Made by a program: the position numbers and the translations under genes
Shown: positions 42,607 through 51,924 of the stretch, piece by piece
Layout: the number at the start of each line of letters is the position of its first letter
Position numbering within the stretch: position 1 is the stretch's first letter
Notes under the pieces: model-generated
Told to the model about the DNA's origin: nothing
What the model saw: the letters and a program-made list of their open reading frames with translations, nothing else
Databases searched by the model: none
Source: Pelomonas sp937871895
GTDB lineage: Bacteria; Pseudomonadota; Gammaproteobacteria; Burkholderiales; Burkholderiaceae_C
Reading direction: 5' to 3' (one strand)
DNA: 64,000 nucleotides
Assembly: GCF_046348265.1 (NCBI RefSeq)
Contig: NZ_JAXMEO010000012.1

Positions 42607-43809
42607 TCACCTCTCCCTCAACGCCTCCTGCGACTTCAGCATCGGTCGCAGCAAGTAGCTCAGCACCGAGCGCTCGCCCGTCTTGATCTCGACGGAGGCG
42701 GTCATGCCGGGGATGACGGGGAGGGCCTCGCCCTTGTATTTGAGGTTGTTGCGCTCGGCCGTGACGATGGCGCGGTAGTAGCCGCCGTCGGGGGCTTTGT
42801 CGCCTTCGTTGATGGCGTCGGGGCTGAGGTAGGTGACCTTGCCTTCGAGGCCGCCATAGACGCTGAAGTCGTAGCCGGTGAGCTTGACCTCGGCCGTTTG
42901 GCCGACGCGCACGAAGCCGATGTCCTTGGGGCGGACGCGGGCCTCGACGAGGACGCGGGGGCCCAGAGGGGCGATTTCGAGGATGGGGGCGCCGCTGGCG
43001 ACGACGCCGCCGACGGTGCCGACCTTGATGGACTTGACGACGCCGCGCACGGGGGACTTGAGCGTGGTGCGGACCAAGGCGTCCTGGCGCACGATCTGCT
43101 GCTCGTCGAGTTGGGCGAGGTCGGACTGGACGCGCACGAGGTCGGTCGCGGCCTCCTGGCGGAAGCGGCTGATGCGCTCGGTCTTTTGCTGCTGTATCTC
43201 ATTGACCTGGCGCGAGAGGCGCATGACCTCGACGTCGCTCATCAGGCCCTTGGCGGCCATGGTCTGGGACAGCTGCAGCTCTTTGCCGAGCATGGCGATG
43301 CTGCGGTTGAGCGAGGCGACGGATTCGTCGAGCAGGCGGCGGCGGGCGTCGAAGGATTCGATCTCGGCCAGCGCGTAGCGGGACTTGGGCTCGACCTCGG
43401 GCGGGAAGCTGAGCGTGGTGCGGCCGTTGGCCTCGGCCGTGAGGCGGGCCACGGCGGCGAGCAGCGCGAGGCGGCGCACCTGGCCTTCGTTCTGCTGGGC
43501 CTCGACGCGGGTGGGGTCGAGCAGGGCGACGTCTTGCCCGGCCTGCACCTCCTGGCCTTCACGCACGAGCAGCTCGCGCAGGATGCCGGAGTCGAGGCTG
43601 GCGATGATCTGCTCGCGTCCATCGGGCACGACACGGCCCTCACTGCGGGTCACTTCGTCCACATGGGCGAGGCTGGACCAGGTGATGGCGACGATGACGA
43701 TCACGCACAGCAGGTAGAGCGCCCAGGTGGCGCGCGGCAGGGGCTCGTCCATGTGCGCGGCATGGATGGCGCTGACGAAGGGGACGTCGTGCTTGGTAAG
43801 CGAGGTCAT
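42607..43809 (-). CDS. Type I secretion membrane fusion protein (HlyD/LapC family)
   Basis: The 400-residue adaptor has a short cytoplasmic N-terminus, one membrane helix (about 25-48, WALYLLCVIVIVAITW), an SEGRVVPDGREQII segment, a long coiled coil (~110-260), a lipoyl motif (SPVRGVVKSIKVGTVGGVV) and the C-terminal HlyD signature region (VIPGMTASVEIKTGERSVLSYLLRP). It links the inner-membrane ABC protein to a TolC-like channel. It follows the ATPase gene by 4 bp. A longer upstream frame is the antisense or shadow of the ATPase gene and is not used. Confidence 0.92.
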   Translation of the reverse strand: MTSLTKHDVPFVSAIHAAHMDEPLPRATWALYLLCVIVIVAITWSSLAHVDEVTRSEGRVVPDGREQIIASLDSGILRELLVREGQEVQAGQDVALLDPTRVEAQQNEGQVRRLALLAAVARLTAEANGRTTLSFPPEVEPKSRYALAEIESFDARRRLLDESVASLNRSIAMLGKELQLSQTMAAKGLMSDVEVMRLSRQVNEIQQQKTERISRFRQEAATDLVRVQSDLAQLDEQQIVRQDALVRTTLKSPVRGVVKSIKVGTVGGVVASGAPILEIAPLGPRVLVEARVRPKDIGFVRVGQTAEVKLTGYDFSVYGGLEGKVTYLSPDAINEGDKAPDGGYYRAIVTAERNNLKYKGEALPVIPGMTASVEIKTGERSVLSYLLRPMLKSQEALRER

Positions 43810-43813
43810 GGAC

Positions 43814-46162
43814 TCAGACGGACGCGGAACGCTGGACCGGCTGGGCGGCGGGGTGCATGTGGACGGCCGGGTCGCTGGGGGCAGCGGGGCGCACGCCGGA
43901 GAGCGCAGCCAGCACCTGGTCACGCGGGCCGTCCATGACGACACGGCCGGCATCGACGACGACGATGCGCTGCACCAGCTCCAGGGCGGCCGGGCGGTGG
44001 GTGACGACGACGAGCGTGCAACTGCCCGCCGCATCACGCAGCTGGCGCAGGAAGGCGAGCTCGGACTGCGCGTCCATCGAGCTGGTGGGTTCGTCCATCA
44101 GCAGGATCTGCGGCTTGGTGACCAGGGCGCGCGCCAGGGCGACGAGCTGGCGTTGGCCGCCGGAAAGCAGCTGACCCATTTCGCCCACGGGCAGGTCCCA
44201 GCCCATGGGGTGGGCGGCCACGACCTTGTCCAGGCCGGTGAGCTTGGCGACCTCGACGAGGCGAGAGGCATCGAGGTGGGCGCGGTTCATCAGCACGTTG
44301 TCGCGCAGGGTGCCCAAGAAAAGCCGGGGCTCTTGCGACACGAAGCCGACGCGGGCGCGGTACTCGGCAGGGTCCACCTGGCGCAGGTCGATGCCATCGA
44401 CCTCGACCATGCCCTCGGTGGGCTGGTAGAGGCCGCCGAGCAGCCGCAGGATGGTGGACTTGCCGCTGCCGATGCGGCCGAGGATGGCGACGCGCTCGCC
44501 GGCCTCCAGCCGCAGCGTGACGTTCTTGAGCACCTTGGGCGCCGCGCCTTCGGGGGCCTTGCCGGGCGCGGGCGCCTGCGGCGGGTAGCTGAAGCCAACC
44601 TCGTGCAGGCCGACCTTACCGGTGATGGTGGTGAGGGGCACGTAGTTGCGCTGGCTTTCGCGCTCGACGGGCGCATTCATCATGCGGTCCAGCGAGACCA
44701 TGGCCGCGCGTGCGCCCTGGTAGCGGGTGGCCAGGCTGGTCAGGCTGCCCAGCGGCGCGATGGTGCGGCTGGCGAACATGATGGAGCCCATCAGCGCACC
44801 GGCGGAGATGAGGCCGTCGTGGATCAGGTAGACGCCCCAGACCATCATCACGAGGTTGATGGCCTGCTGGGCAGTGGCCGAGATGTTCATGCTCCAGCTG
44901 GAGAGCGAGCGCGAGGTGAGCGCGGTGTCGGCCACCACGGCGGTGGACTGCTCGTAGCGGCGCAGGAAGCGCCCTTCGGCGCCGCAGGCCTTGACGTCTT
45001 CCAGGCCTTCGAGCGATTCGACCAAGGTGCCGTGCAGGTCAGCGGTCTCGGAGAGATTGGTGCTCATGGCCTTGCGCAGCGCACCCTGGATGACCCAGGA
45101 CAGCCCAAGGATGACGGGCACCGCGATCACCAGCACCCAGCCCAGCGGCCCGCCGATGACGAAGGTCATCCCGATGAACAGGAAGAGGAAGGGGATGTCG
45201 GACAGCGCGGACAGCGTGGCCGAGGTGAAGAACTCCCGCACCATCTCGACCTGCGCCATCGCATGCGCGTAGGAGCCCGCCGACGCGGGCTTGTGCTCCA
45301 TGCGCACGCCGAGGGTCTGGCGGTAGAGCTTGGCGCCGACGATGAGGTCGGTCTTGCGGCCGGCCAGGTCGATCAAATGGCTGCGCAGCTGGCGTGAGAA
45401 GAGGTCGAACATCAGCGCGATGCCCGCGCCGACGGCCAGGGTCCAGAGCGTGACAAAGGCCTGGTGCGGGATGACCTTGTCGTACACGACCGACATGACC
45501 AGGCCGGAGACCAGCATCAGCACGTTGGACAGCAGGGCCGCCAGCATGGACGCGCGGTAGTAGGGCAGGAAGCGCTTGAGCGTGCCCCAGAGCCAGTGGC
45601 CGTCAAGGCCCGAGCCGCGCAGGTCGATCAGCCGGGCCTCAGGCCGCGAGCCGGCCGAGATCTCGACGGGCGAGGCGGCCAGGATGAAGCCGGTGTATTC
45701 GCTAGCCAGCTCGTCGGCGCTGGCGGGCACGGCGGCGGCCTCGGGGCCGGGGAAGACGACCTCGAAGCGCCCGTCGTCCAGCGCGCGCACCAGCACGCAG
45801 GCATCGCCACCCTTGAGCAGCAGCACGGCGGGCAGCAGCAGCGGGTGGATCTCTCGAATCTCTTTGCGCAGCAGGCCGGCGTTGTAGCCGGCCTCGCGCA
45901 TCATGCGGATGGCGCCGTCGGGCGTGAGCTGGCCCTCGACGGGCGCGCCGGCACGCAGGGACTCGACCGAGCGCGCGCGCCCGTGGTGACGGGTGATCCA
46001 GGACAGGGCCTGCAGCAGCGGGTCGCCGACCGGCAGGCTGGCCAGTTCGCTCAGCGCCTCGGCGCCCAGGTCGCGCTCCGGCGGCTGGGCGTTGTTGGCG
46101 GCCAGGCGCAGGCCGGGCGCGTCACTGCCTTGGTCGAAGAAGGGGTCATGTCTGGAGGCCAT
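43814..46162 (-). CDS. Type I secretion ABC transporter (LapB/HlyB type)
   Basis: The 782-residue protein has an N-terminal C39-like domain without the catalytic cysteine (about 45-170), six membrane helices (~215-480) and an ATPase domain: Walker A GRIGSGKST, signature LLSGGQRQ, Walker B ILLMDEPTS and H-loop in VVVTHRP. Proteins with this inactive peptidase-like domain export large RTX adhesins or toxins in one step across both membranes. No RTX substrate or outer-membrane TolC gene lies in the window. It is preceded by a SPINDLY-type glycosyltransferase gene 6 bp away. Confidence 0.93.
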   Translation of the reverse strand: MASRHDPFFDQGSDAPGLRLAANNAQPPERDLGAEALSELASLPVGDPLLQALSWITRHHGRARSVESLRAGAPVEGQLTPDGAIRMMREAGYNAGLLRKEIREIHPLLLPAVLLLKGGDACVLVRALDDGRFEVVFPGPEAAAVPASADELASEYTGFILAASPVEISAGSRPEARLIDLRGSGLDGHWLWGTLKRFLPYYRASMLAALLSNVLMLVSGLVMSVVYDKVIPHQAFVTLWTLAVGAGIALMFDLFSRQLRSHLIDLAGRKTDLIVGAKLYRQTLGVRMEHKPASAGSYAHAMAQVEMVREFFTSATLSALSDIPFLFLFIGMTFVIGGPLGWVLVIAVPVILGLSWVIQGALRKAMSTNLSETADLHGTLVESLEGLEDVKACGAEGRFLRRYEQSTAVVADTALTSRSLSSWSMNISATAQQAINLVMMVWGVYLIHDGLISAGALMGSIMFASRTIAPLGSLTSLATRYQGARAAMVSLDRMMNAPVERESQRNYVPLTTITGKVGLHEVGFSYPPQAPAPGKAPEGAAPKVLKNVTLRLEAGERVAILGRIGSGKSTILRLLGGLYQPTEGMVEVDGIDLRQVDPAEYRARVGFVSQEPRLFLGTLRDNVLMNRAHLDASRLVEVAKLTGLDKVVAAHPMGWDLPVGEMGQLLSGGQRQLVALARALVTKPQILLMDEPTSSMDAQSELAFLRQLRDAAGSCTLVVVTHRPAALELVQRIVVVDAGRVVMDGPRDQVLAALSGVRPAAPSDPAVHMHPAAQPVQRSASV

Positions 46163-46168
46163 GGTGGC

Positions 46169-48031
46169 TTACTGCTTGGCCCGCTCCGCCAGGGCCAGCC
46201 GCTCGAACTCGGCTTCCATGTCGCGCACGATGCCGGGGATGTCGAAGAGCGCACTGCTGCGGCCGTGTTCGGCCAGGTAGCGCTTGTAGGACGCCGCGCG
46301 TGCGGGCTGCTTGCCGATCTGGATGGCGCGGGCCTCGTACTCGGCCAGCGTGGTGGTGATCAGGTCGGGCAGGCCCACGGCGGTGAGCAGGCTGCCCGCC
46401 ATGCGCGAGATGTAGGTGCGGCCCGAGCGGGTCAGGATGGGGGTGCCCATCCAGAGGCAGTCGCTTGCGGTGGTGCCGGCGTTGTAGGGGAAGGTGTCGA
46501 GGAAGAGGTCGGCCAGCTGGAAGCGGGCCAGGTAGTCCTGCGGCTGGGCACGCGGCGCAAAGATCAGGCGCTCGGTGGCCACGCCTTCTTCGGCGGCGGT
46601 CTGGATGAGGTTCTGCTGGGCAAAGACGTTGTCGGCCAGCAGCCAGAGCACGCTGCCCTCCACGGCGCGCAGGATGCGCATCCATGAGCGGAAGACCTCT
46701 TCGCTCATCTTGTGGTTGTTGTTGAAGGCGCAGAAGACAAAGCCCGACTCCGGCAGCCCGGCCTGAGCGCGCGTGGGCGCGGGCGAGGCGCTGCGCTGCC
46801 GGTCGCTGACCTGGTAGCAGTGCGGCAGGTAGATGGGCTTCTCGCTGTAGTTCGGCAGCACCTCGGCCGGCATCACGAAGCGGTCGGCAATGATCCAGTC
46901 CACCCCCGGCAGGGCCGAGGTGGCGGGCAAGCCCAGGTAGCCGGCCTGGATGGGGGCGCCCCGGTAGGCCAGGATGTTGGGCCGCGCGCCGCTGGTGAGG
47001 CCTTGCAGGTCCACGAGCACGTCGATGCCTTCATCGGCAATCAGTTGGGCCACGGCCATGTCGGAGAGGCCGTGGACCGGGTGGTAGGTGTCGAAGCCGG
47101 CCTTGATGCGGCTGCGCAGCTCGGTGCCGTCCTCACGGCTCCAGGAAAACGCGTGCACCTCGAAGCGGCTGCGGTCGTGCAGGCCATAGAGCTCGGCCGT
47201 CAGCAGGCCCACGGCGTGCATGTGCAAATCGCCCGACAGGTAGCCGATCTTGATCTTGCCCTCGCGGCGCTTGCCCGTCAGGCGGTGCAGCGGCTTGCCG
47301 TGGTACTTGACGACGCGGTCGGCCACGAATCGGCGGGCTATCAACAGCTGCATCACCGGGTCGTCGCTCTCGTCCAGCATGCCCAGCAGCGAGGTGTTGG
47401 TCAGCAGCTGGTTGTGGGTCACCTCGCCCACGGTCTTGAACACCGGCCACTCGCACTGCTTCTGGCGGATGTGGACGTAGTGCTGGATGACGTCGGGCTG
47501 CTCGGCCTTCATCTCCAGCGAGCGCACCATCAGCGCTTCGGACTCGTCGTAGCGCTTTTGGTCTTCGAGCAGGCGCGCGGCGTTGTTGATGCCGTGCAGG
47601 CGCAGGTCCAGCGGGTCCGTGCCCAGGCCCTGGGGCTCTTCGATCTCGTAGACCTGGCGCCAGGCGTCCAGGGCTTCTTCGTGGCGCCCCAGGTGCTCCA
47701 GCTGATGCCCAAGGTTGAGCCGCGCCTGGGCGAAATTGGGAGCCAGCTTCAGTGCGGTCTCATAGACCTCCACGGCCTCGGCGTGGCGGTGCTTCTCGCC
47801 CAGCAAGGTGCCCCAGTTGAAGCAGGCCACCTGGCGCAGCGGCGAGTCGGAGGCCTCCACCCAGGTCTTGTAAAGCAGGATGGCTGCGTCGATCTGCCCA
47901 GCCGCCTGCAGCTTGCCGGCGGTCTCCATCAGCTGGGGCAGGCCCATGGCGCCGGTGCGCGCTTCGTTCAGCCACTGCTCAACAATGGCCAGGCCATCTG
48001 GGGAGGCGGGGGCGGGAGTGGACATATCCAT
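46169..48031 (-). CDS. SPINDLY-family O-linked GlcNAc-type glycosyltransferase with TPRs
   Basis: The 620-residue cytoplasmic protein has TPR-like helices (about 40-170: AVEVYETALKLAPNFAQARL) and a GT41-like catalytic region (~230-610). It shows IGYLSGDLHMHAVG, QAGYLGLPATSALPGVDWI, AFNNNHKMSEEVF (with the expected lysine), and LFLDTFPYNAGTTASDCLWM. Family members add sugars to Ser/Thr or Asn of proteins. Its close packing with the type I secretion genes suggests that it modifies the secreted adhesin before export; this is inference. Confidence 0.88.
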   Translation of the reverse strand: MDMSTPAPASPDGLAIVEQWLNEARTGAMGLPQLMETAGKLQAAGQIDAAILLYKTWVEASDSPLRQVACFNWGTLLGEKHRHAEAVEVYETALKLAPNFAQARLNLGHQLEHLGRHEEALDAWRQVYEIEEPQGLGTDPLDLRLHGINNAARLLEDQKRYDESEALMVRSLEMKAEQPDVIQHYVHIRQKQCEWPVFKTVGEVTHNQLLTNTSLLGMLDESDDPVMQLLIARRFVADRVVKYHGKPLHRLTGKRREGKIKIGYLSGDLHMHAVGLLTAELYGLHDRSRFEVHAFSWSREDGTELRSRIKAGFDTYHPVHGLSDMAVAQLIADEGIDVLVDLQGLTSGARPNILAYRGAPIQAGYLGLPATSALPGVDWIIADRFVMPAEVLPNYSEKPIYLPHCYQVSDRQRSASPAPTRAQAGLPESGFVFCAFNNNHKMSEEVFRSWMRILRAVEGSVLWLLADNVFAQQNLIQTAAEEGVATERLIFAPRAQPQDYLARFQLADLFLDTFPYNAGTTASDCLWMGTPILTRSGRTYISRMAGSLLTAVGLPDLITTTLAEYEARAIQIGKQPARAASYKRYLAEHGRSSALFDIPGIVRDMEAEFERLALAERAKQ

Positions 48032-48164
48032 GGGCGGACAAGCGCGGCCGAAGCCGCGCCTGGAATTGGGGCTTTGGCTGATGTTAGGTCGCCCCTCCCG
48101 CTAAAGAGGCCCCGATCAGGCCACGGATTGCCCAGTATTTCGCACCCGGCTGGCCCCTTACCGA

Positions 48165-48677
48165 TCAAGCGGCGCCGAGGTAGTCCGTCTTGCCCAGCGG
48201 CACGCCCGCGTGGCGCAGCAGCGCGTAGGTGGTGGTGGCGTGGAAGTAAAAGTTGGGCATCGCGTAGTGGCGCAGATAGGTCAGCCCGTCGAACTTAAGC
48301 GGGTCGCCGGAGCGGCGCGGCACGGTGATGACGCGGTCTTCGCTGCCCACCAGGGCCTCGGCTGGGATGGAAAGCACGTAGTCGCGGGTCTTCTTGATGC
48401 GCTCGATCAGCTCGTCCAGGCTGGCCTCGTTGTCCTCAAAGCGGGGCGCGTCCTGGCCGGCCAGGCGGGCCATGCAGGCCTTGGCGGCATCGCTGGCGAT
48501 CTGGATCTGGCGCGGGAAGGGCAGCATGTCGGGCGCCAGGCGCAGGGTCAGGTAGACGGCCGGGTCGAACTTCTTGGTCTCGGCATGGGTGCGCGCCAGC
48601 TCCAGCCAGGTGAGCATGTTGTTCAGCATGTGGGCAAAAACGGGGGCGCTGGCGGCGTGCATCGAGATTTGAGTCAT
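48165..48677 (-). CDS. DUF1993 family protein
   Basis: The 170-residue protein matches DUF1993, an all-helical family related to DinB-like four-helix bundles: AHMLNNMLTWLELARTHAETKK, LRLAPDMLPFPRQIQIASDAAK, DGLTYLRHYAMPNFYFHATTTYALLRHAGV and a C-terminal GKTDYLG. The role is not established. MTQISMH at 48677 is the family start; an ATG 25 codons upstream is less likely. It is divergent from the dehydrogenase gene by 93 bp. Confidence 0.85.
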   Translation of the reverse strand: MTQISMHAASAPVFAHMLNNMLTWLELARTHAETKKFDPAVYLTLRLAPDMLPFPRQIQIASDAAKACMARLAGQDAPRFEDNEASLDELIERIKKTRDYVLSIPAEALVGSEDRVITVPRRSGDPLKFDGLTYLRHYAMPNFYFHATTTYALLRHAGVPLGKTDYLGAA

Positions 48678-48770
48678 GGTGAGATCTTCTGGGTTGGGAT
48701 CGTTGCGGGAAAGCGATGGTAGGCAGCCCGGCAAAGCCCGCACCACCCCCACGGCAAAATGGCGTCTGCT

Positions 48771-49778
48771 ATGAACATCATCATCCTTGACGACTATCAG
48801 GACGCCGTTCGCAAGCTGCAGTGCGCGGCCAAGCTGGAGCCGCTCAATGCCAAGGTGTTCACCAACACGGTCAAGGGCATCGGCCAGCTCTCCGTCCGGC
48901 TGCGGGATGCCGAGGTGCTGGTCTTGATTCGCGAGCGCACGGCGTTCCCGCGCTCATTGCTGGAAAAGCTGCCCAAGCTCAAGCTCATTTCGCAGACGGG
49001 CCGCGTCGGCCCCCACATCGATATCGAGGCCTGTACCCGCCTCGGCATTGCGGTGGCCGAAGGCGTCGGCGACCCCAATGCCCCGGCGGAGCTGACCTGG
49101 GCCTTGATCATGGCCTCGATGCGCCGGCTGCCGCAGTACATCGGCAACCTCAAGCACGGCGCCTGGCAGCAGGCCGGGCTGAAGTCGGCGTCCATGCCGG
49201 TGAACTTTGGCCTTGGCATGCTGCTGCGTGGCAAGACGCTTGGCATCTGGGGCTACGGCCGCATCGGCCAGAAGGTGGCCGGCTTTGGCCGCGCCTTTGG
49301 CATGCAGGTGCAGGTCTGGGGCAGCGAGGCTTCGCGCCTCAAGGCCGAGGCCGATGGCTTTCGCGCCTGCGACAGCCGTGAGGCCTTCTTCGAAACCAGC
49401 GATGTGCTCAGCCTGCACCTGCGCCTGGCTGACGCCACGCGCTGCGTCGTCACGCCGGACGACTTGGCCCGCATGAAGCCGACCGCCCTTTTCGTCAACA
49501 CCTCGCGGGCAGAACTGGTGGTGGACGGCGCGCTGGTGCAGGCCCTGAACCGCGGCCGCCCGGGTATGGCTGCGGTGGACGTGTTCGACAGCGAACCCAT
49601 CCTGCAAGGCCACCCGCTGCTGCGCCTGGAAAACGCCGTCTGCACGCCGCACATCGGCTACGTCGAGCAAGACAACTACGAGATGATTTTTGATGCGGCG
49701 TTCGAGAACGTCCTCAACTTCATCCGCAACCACCCATCCAACATCGTCAATCCGGAAGCGCTCAAGGTGATCCGGTGA
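48771..49778 (+). CDS. D-2-hydroxyacid dehydrogenase family protein
   Basis: The 335-residue enzyme has the NAD-binding GKTLGIWGYGRIGQKVAGFG motif (about 148-167) and the catalytic set of the family: Arg in VNTSRAELV, an acid in FDSEPI, and His in CTPHIGYVEQD. It likely interconverts a 2-hydroxy acid and a 2-keto acid with NAD(H); the substrate is unknown. ATG 48771 fits the MNIIILDDYQ start. The stop overlaps the GTG of the first chromate-transporter gene (GTGA), so the three genes are one unit. Confidence 0.88.
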   Translation: MNIIILDDYQDAVRKLQCAAKLEPLNAKVFTNTVKGIGQLSVRLRDAEVLVLIRERTAFPRSLLEKLPKLKLISQTGRVGPHIDIEACTRLGIAVAEGVGDPNAPAELTWALIMASMRRLPQYIGNLKHGAWQQAGLKSASMPVNFGLGMLLRGKTLGIWGYGRIGQKVAGFGRAFGMQVQVWGSEASRLKAEADGFRACDSREAFFETSDVLSLHLRLADATRCVVTPDDLARMKPTALFVNTSRAELVVDGALVQALNRGRPGMAAVDVFDSEPILQGHPLLRLENAVCTPHIGYVEQDNYEMIFDAAFENVLNFIRNHPSNIVNPEALKVIR

Positions 49779-50326
49779 ACCAGCCGGCCGCCGTGTCGGC
49801 GCTGTTCGTAGCGTTCTCGCGCTTGGCACTGCAGGGTTTTGGCGGGGTGCTCGCCGTGGCCCAGCGGGAGTTGGTGGAGCGCCTGGGCTGGCTGAGCAAG
49901 GACGAGTTCGTCGAGCTGCTGGCCACCGCCCAAGCCCTGCCCGGGCCCAATGTCGTCAACCTGTCGATGATGATTGGCGACCGCTACTTCGGGCTGCGCG
50001 GTGCGATGGCGGCGCTGGCCGGAATGATCGTCCTGCCCTCGGCGCTGGTGTTGGCTGCCGCCGCCCTGCTCTCGCACCTGACGACCGAGACCTGGGTGCA
50101 GGACGCCCTGCGCGGCATGGGCATGGTGTCGGCCGGGCTCATCCTGGCCACGGGCGTGAAATTGCTGCCCACCTTGCGCACCCATCCGCTGGGCCGGCCG
50201 CTCGCCGTGGCGCTGGCAGCCCTGGGCTTTGCTGCCGTGGTGCTGCTGCACTGGCCGCTGGTGGCGGTGATTGGCGTGCTCGGGCCCATCGGCGTTGCAC
50301 TGGCTTGGCGGCGGCTGCCGGCTTGA
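49775..50326 (+). CDS. chrA: Chromate transporter, short-chain subunit 1
   Basis: The 183-residue membrane protein is one half of the CHR superfamily: LQGFGGVLAVAQRELVERLG, LSKDEFVELLATAQALPGPN and about five helices. Short-chain CHR proteins work as pairs with opposite topology to extrude chromate or related anions. The partner follows at 50329. The start is GTG, overlapping the dehydrogenase stop by 4 bp. True substrates of such pairs are often unknown. Confidence 0.88.
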   Translation: MNQPAAVSALFVAFSRLALQGFGGVLAVAQRELVERLGWLSKDEFVELLATAQALPGPNVVNLSMMIGDRYFGLRGAMAALAGMIVLPSALVLAAAALLSHLTTETWVQDALRGMGMVSAGLILATGVKLLPTLRTHPLGRPLAVALAALGFAAVVLLHWPLVAVIGVLGPIGVALAWRRLPA

Positions 50327-50328
50327 AT

Positions 50329-50865
50329 ATGCCTGGCGTCTGGCTTGATCTGCTGCTGCACTTCCTGGCGCTGTCGCTGCTCGCCATCGGCGGCGCCATC
50401 ACGACGGTGCCCGAGATGCACCGCTACCTGGTCACACAGCGCGGCTGGCTCGCTGAGGCGGACTTCACCAGCGCCATCGCGCTGGCCCAGGCGGCCCCGG
50501 GGCCCAACCTGCTCTTCGTCGTGGTGCTGGGCTACCAGGTGGCGGGGCTGGCGGGCGCGGCGGCGTCCTTGGCCGGCATGCTGCTGCCTTCCGCCACGCT
50601 GACCCTCGCCGCCACCCGCTGGGCCCGCGCCAACCGCGAGTGGCGCGGCGTGCGCGCCTTCAATGCCGGCATGGCGCCGCTGACCCTGGGGCTGATCCTG
50701 TCATCCGGCTGGCTGCTGGCAGCGCCCTTCGTGCGCGCGCCCGAGCACCGCTGGAGCAGCGCGGCACTGATGGTGCTGACCGTCGTGCTGACGCTGCGCA
50801 CGCGCATCAACCTGGTGTGGCTGGTGCTCGGGGGCGGCGTGCTGGGGGCCCTGAGGGTGGTGTAG
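50329..50865 (+). CDS. Chromate transporter, short-chain subunit 2
   Basis: The 178-residue protein is the second CHR half: LLAIGGAITTVPEMHRYLV, GWLAEADFTSAIALAQAAPGPN, then about five helices. It starts 2 bp after the first half's stop and completes the heterodimer. An in-frame start 8 codons upstream lies inside the previous gene and is not preferred. Its last 59 bp overlap the 3' end of the convergent GlxA-type regulator gene. Confidence 0.87.
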   Translation: MPGVWLDLLLHFLALSLLAIGGAITTVPEMHRYLVTQRGWLAEADFTSAIALAQAAPGPNLLFVVVLGYQVAGLAGAAASLAGMLLPSATLTLAATRWARANREWRGVRAFNAGMAPLTLGLILSSGWLLAAPFVRAPEHRWSSAALMVLTVVLTLRTRINLVWLVLGGGVLGALRVV

Positions 50866-51829
50866 GACTGCGGGCCCTGAACGCCGCAGGCGGCCGCCCC
50901 AGCAGGCGCATGAACGAGCGCCGCATGCGCTCGGTGTTGCCAAATCCGCAGTCCAAGGCCACACGCAGCACCGAAGGGTTGCCGCCTTCCAGCAAGGCCT
51001 GTGCGGCCTGCACGCGCAGGCGCTCCACGGCCTGGGCGGGGGTGGCCCCAGTTTCCTCCAGGAAGCAGCGCGCAAAGTGGCGCGGGCTCATGCAGGCCAG
51101 GGCAGCCAGGGCTTCAACGCGGCAGTCCTGGCGCAGGTCGCGGCGCAGGGTGTCGAGCAGTGCGCTGAAGCGGCCGTCGGGGCGCTGCATCTCCAGCAAG
51201 GGCGAGAACTGCGATTGCCCGCCGGGCCGCCGCCGCTCCACCACCAGCTCGCGCGCCGCCTTCAGGGCCATGTCTTCGCCATGGTCGTGTGCCAGCAGCG
51301 CCAGGCAGAGGTCGATGCCCGCCGTCATGCCGGCGCTGGTCCAGACCTCGGGCAGGCCACGCCGCCGCACGGCCGGCTCGCGCACGTAGATGCGGTCGGG
51401 CTGCAAGCGCACGGCTGGGTGCTCGTTGGCGAACTGGCGGCTGCGAGACCAATGCGTGGTGGCCGTGCGTTCGTCCAGCAAGCCGGCTGCTGCCAGCAGC
51501 AAGCTGCCGCTGCAAATGCTGGCCACGCGCACGCCGGCCTGGGCCGCGCGCTGCAGCCAGGCCACCAGGCGCGCGTCGCGGCAGGCGGCGTCCACGCCAT
51601 CGCCGCCGATCACCATCACCAGGTCGATGGCATCGAGGCGGCGCGGCAAGCCCACCACCGGCCAGGGCACGCCGGCAGAGCTGCGCACCGCCGGCGGCGC
51701 ACTGGCCACCAGGCGCCAGTCGTAGCTGCCTGGGCTGGCGCGCTGGGCCAGTTCGAACACGGCCATGGGCCCGGCCAAATCCAGCTGTTGGAACCCAGGA
51801 AACAGCACAAAAGCGATGCGGCAGGCCAT
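50807..51829 (-). CDS. GlxA-family AraC regulator with DJ-1/PfpI domain
   Basis: The 340-residue protein has an N-terminal DJ-1/PfpI-like amidotransferase domain (about 1-165: IAFVLFPGFQQLDLAGPMAVFE, VASICSGSLLLAAAGLLD) and a C-terminal AraC double helix-turn-helix (~215-315: LAALACMSPRHFARCFLEETG, ALDCGFGNTERMRRSFMRLLG). GlxA-like regulators respond to small metabolites. After the normal AraC end (PPAAFRARS), a Pro/Arg-rich tail of about 25 residues overlaps the chromate-transporter gene on the other strand. It is divergent from the aminotransferase gene by 95 bp and may control it. Confidence 0.88.
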   Translation of the reverse strand: MACRIAFVLFPGFQQLDLAGPMAVFELAQRASPGSYDWRLVASAPPAVRSSAGVPWPVVGLPRRLDAIDLVMVIGGDGVDAACRDARLVAWLQRAAQAGVRVASICSGSLLLAAAGLLDERTATTHWSRSRQFANEHPAVRLQPDRIYVREPAVRRRGLPEVWTSAGMTAGIDLCLALLAHDHGEDMALKAARELVVERRRPGGQSQFSPLLEMQRPDGRFSALLDTLRRDLRQDCRVEALAALACMSPRHFARCFLEETGATPAQAVERLRVQAAQALLEGGNPSVLRVALDCGFGNTERMRRSFMRLLGRPPAAFRARSPTPPSGPPARRPRAPATPG

Positions 51830-51924
51830 GCCCCGAACTATCGCAGAGCCACCCAACATGCTTGGCAGAAAAGGTGGGAACTGCGTCATGGCGGCCACGT
51901 TTGCCGCGCTCCACACTGCGCCTC

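Noticed and set aside
46169..48298. Plus-strand frames across the SPINDLY gene
   Set aside because: They are complements of the glycosyltransferase, which has the family motifs on the minus strand.
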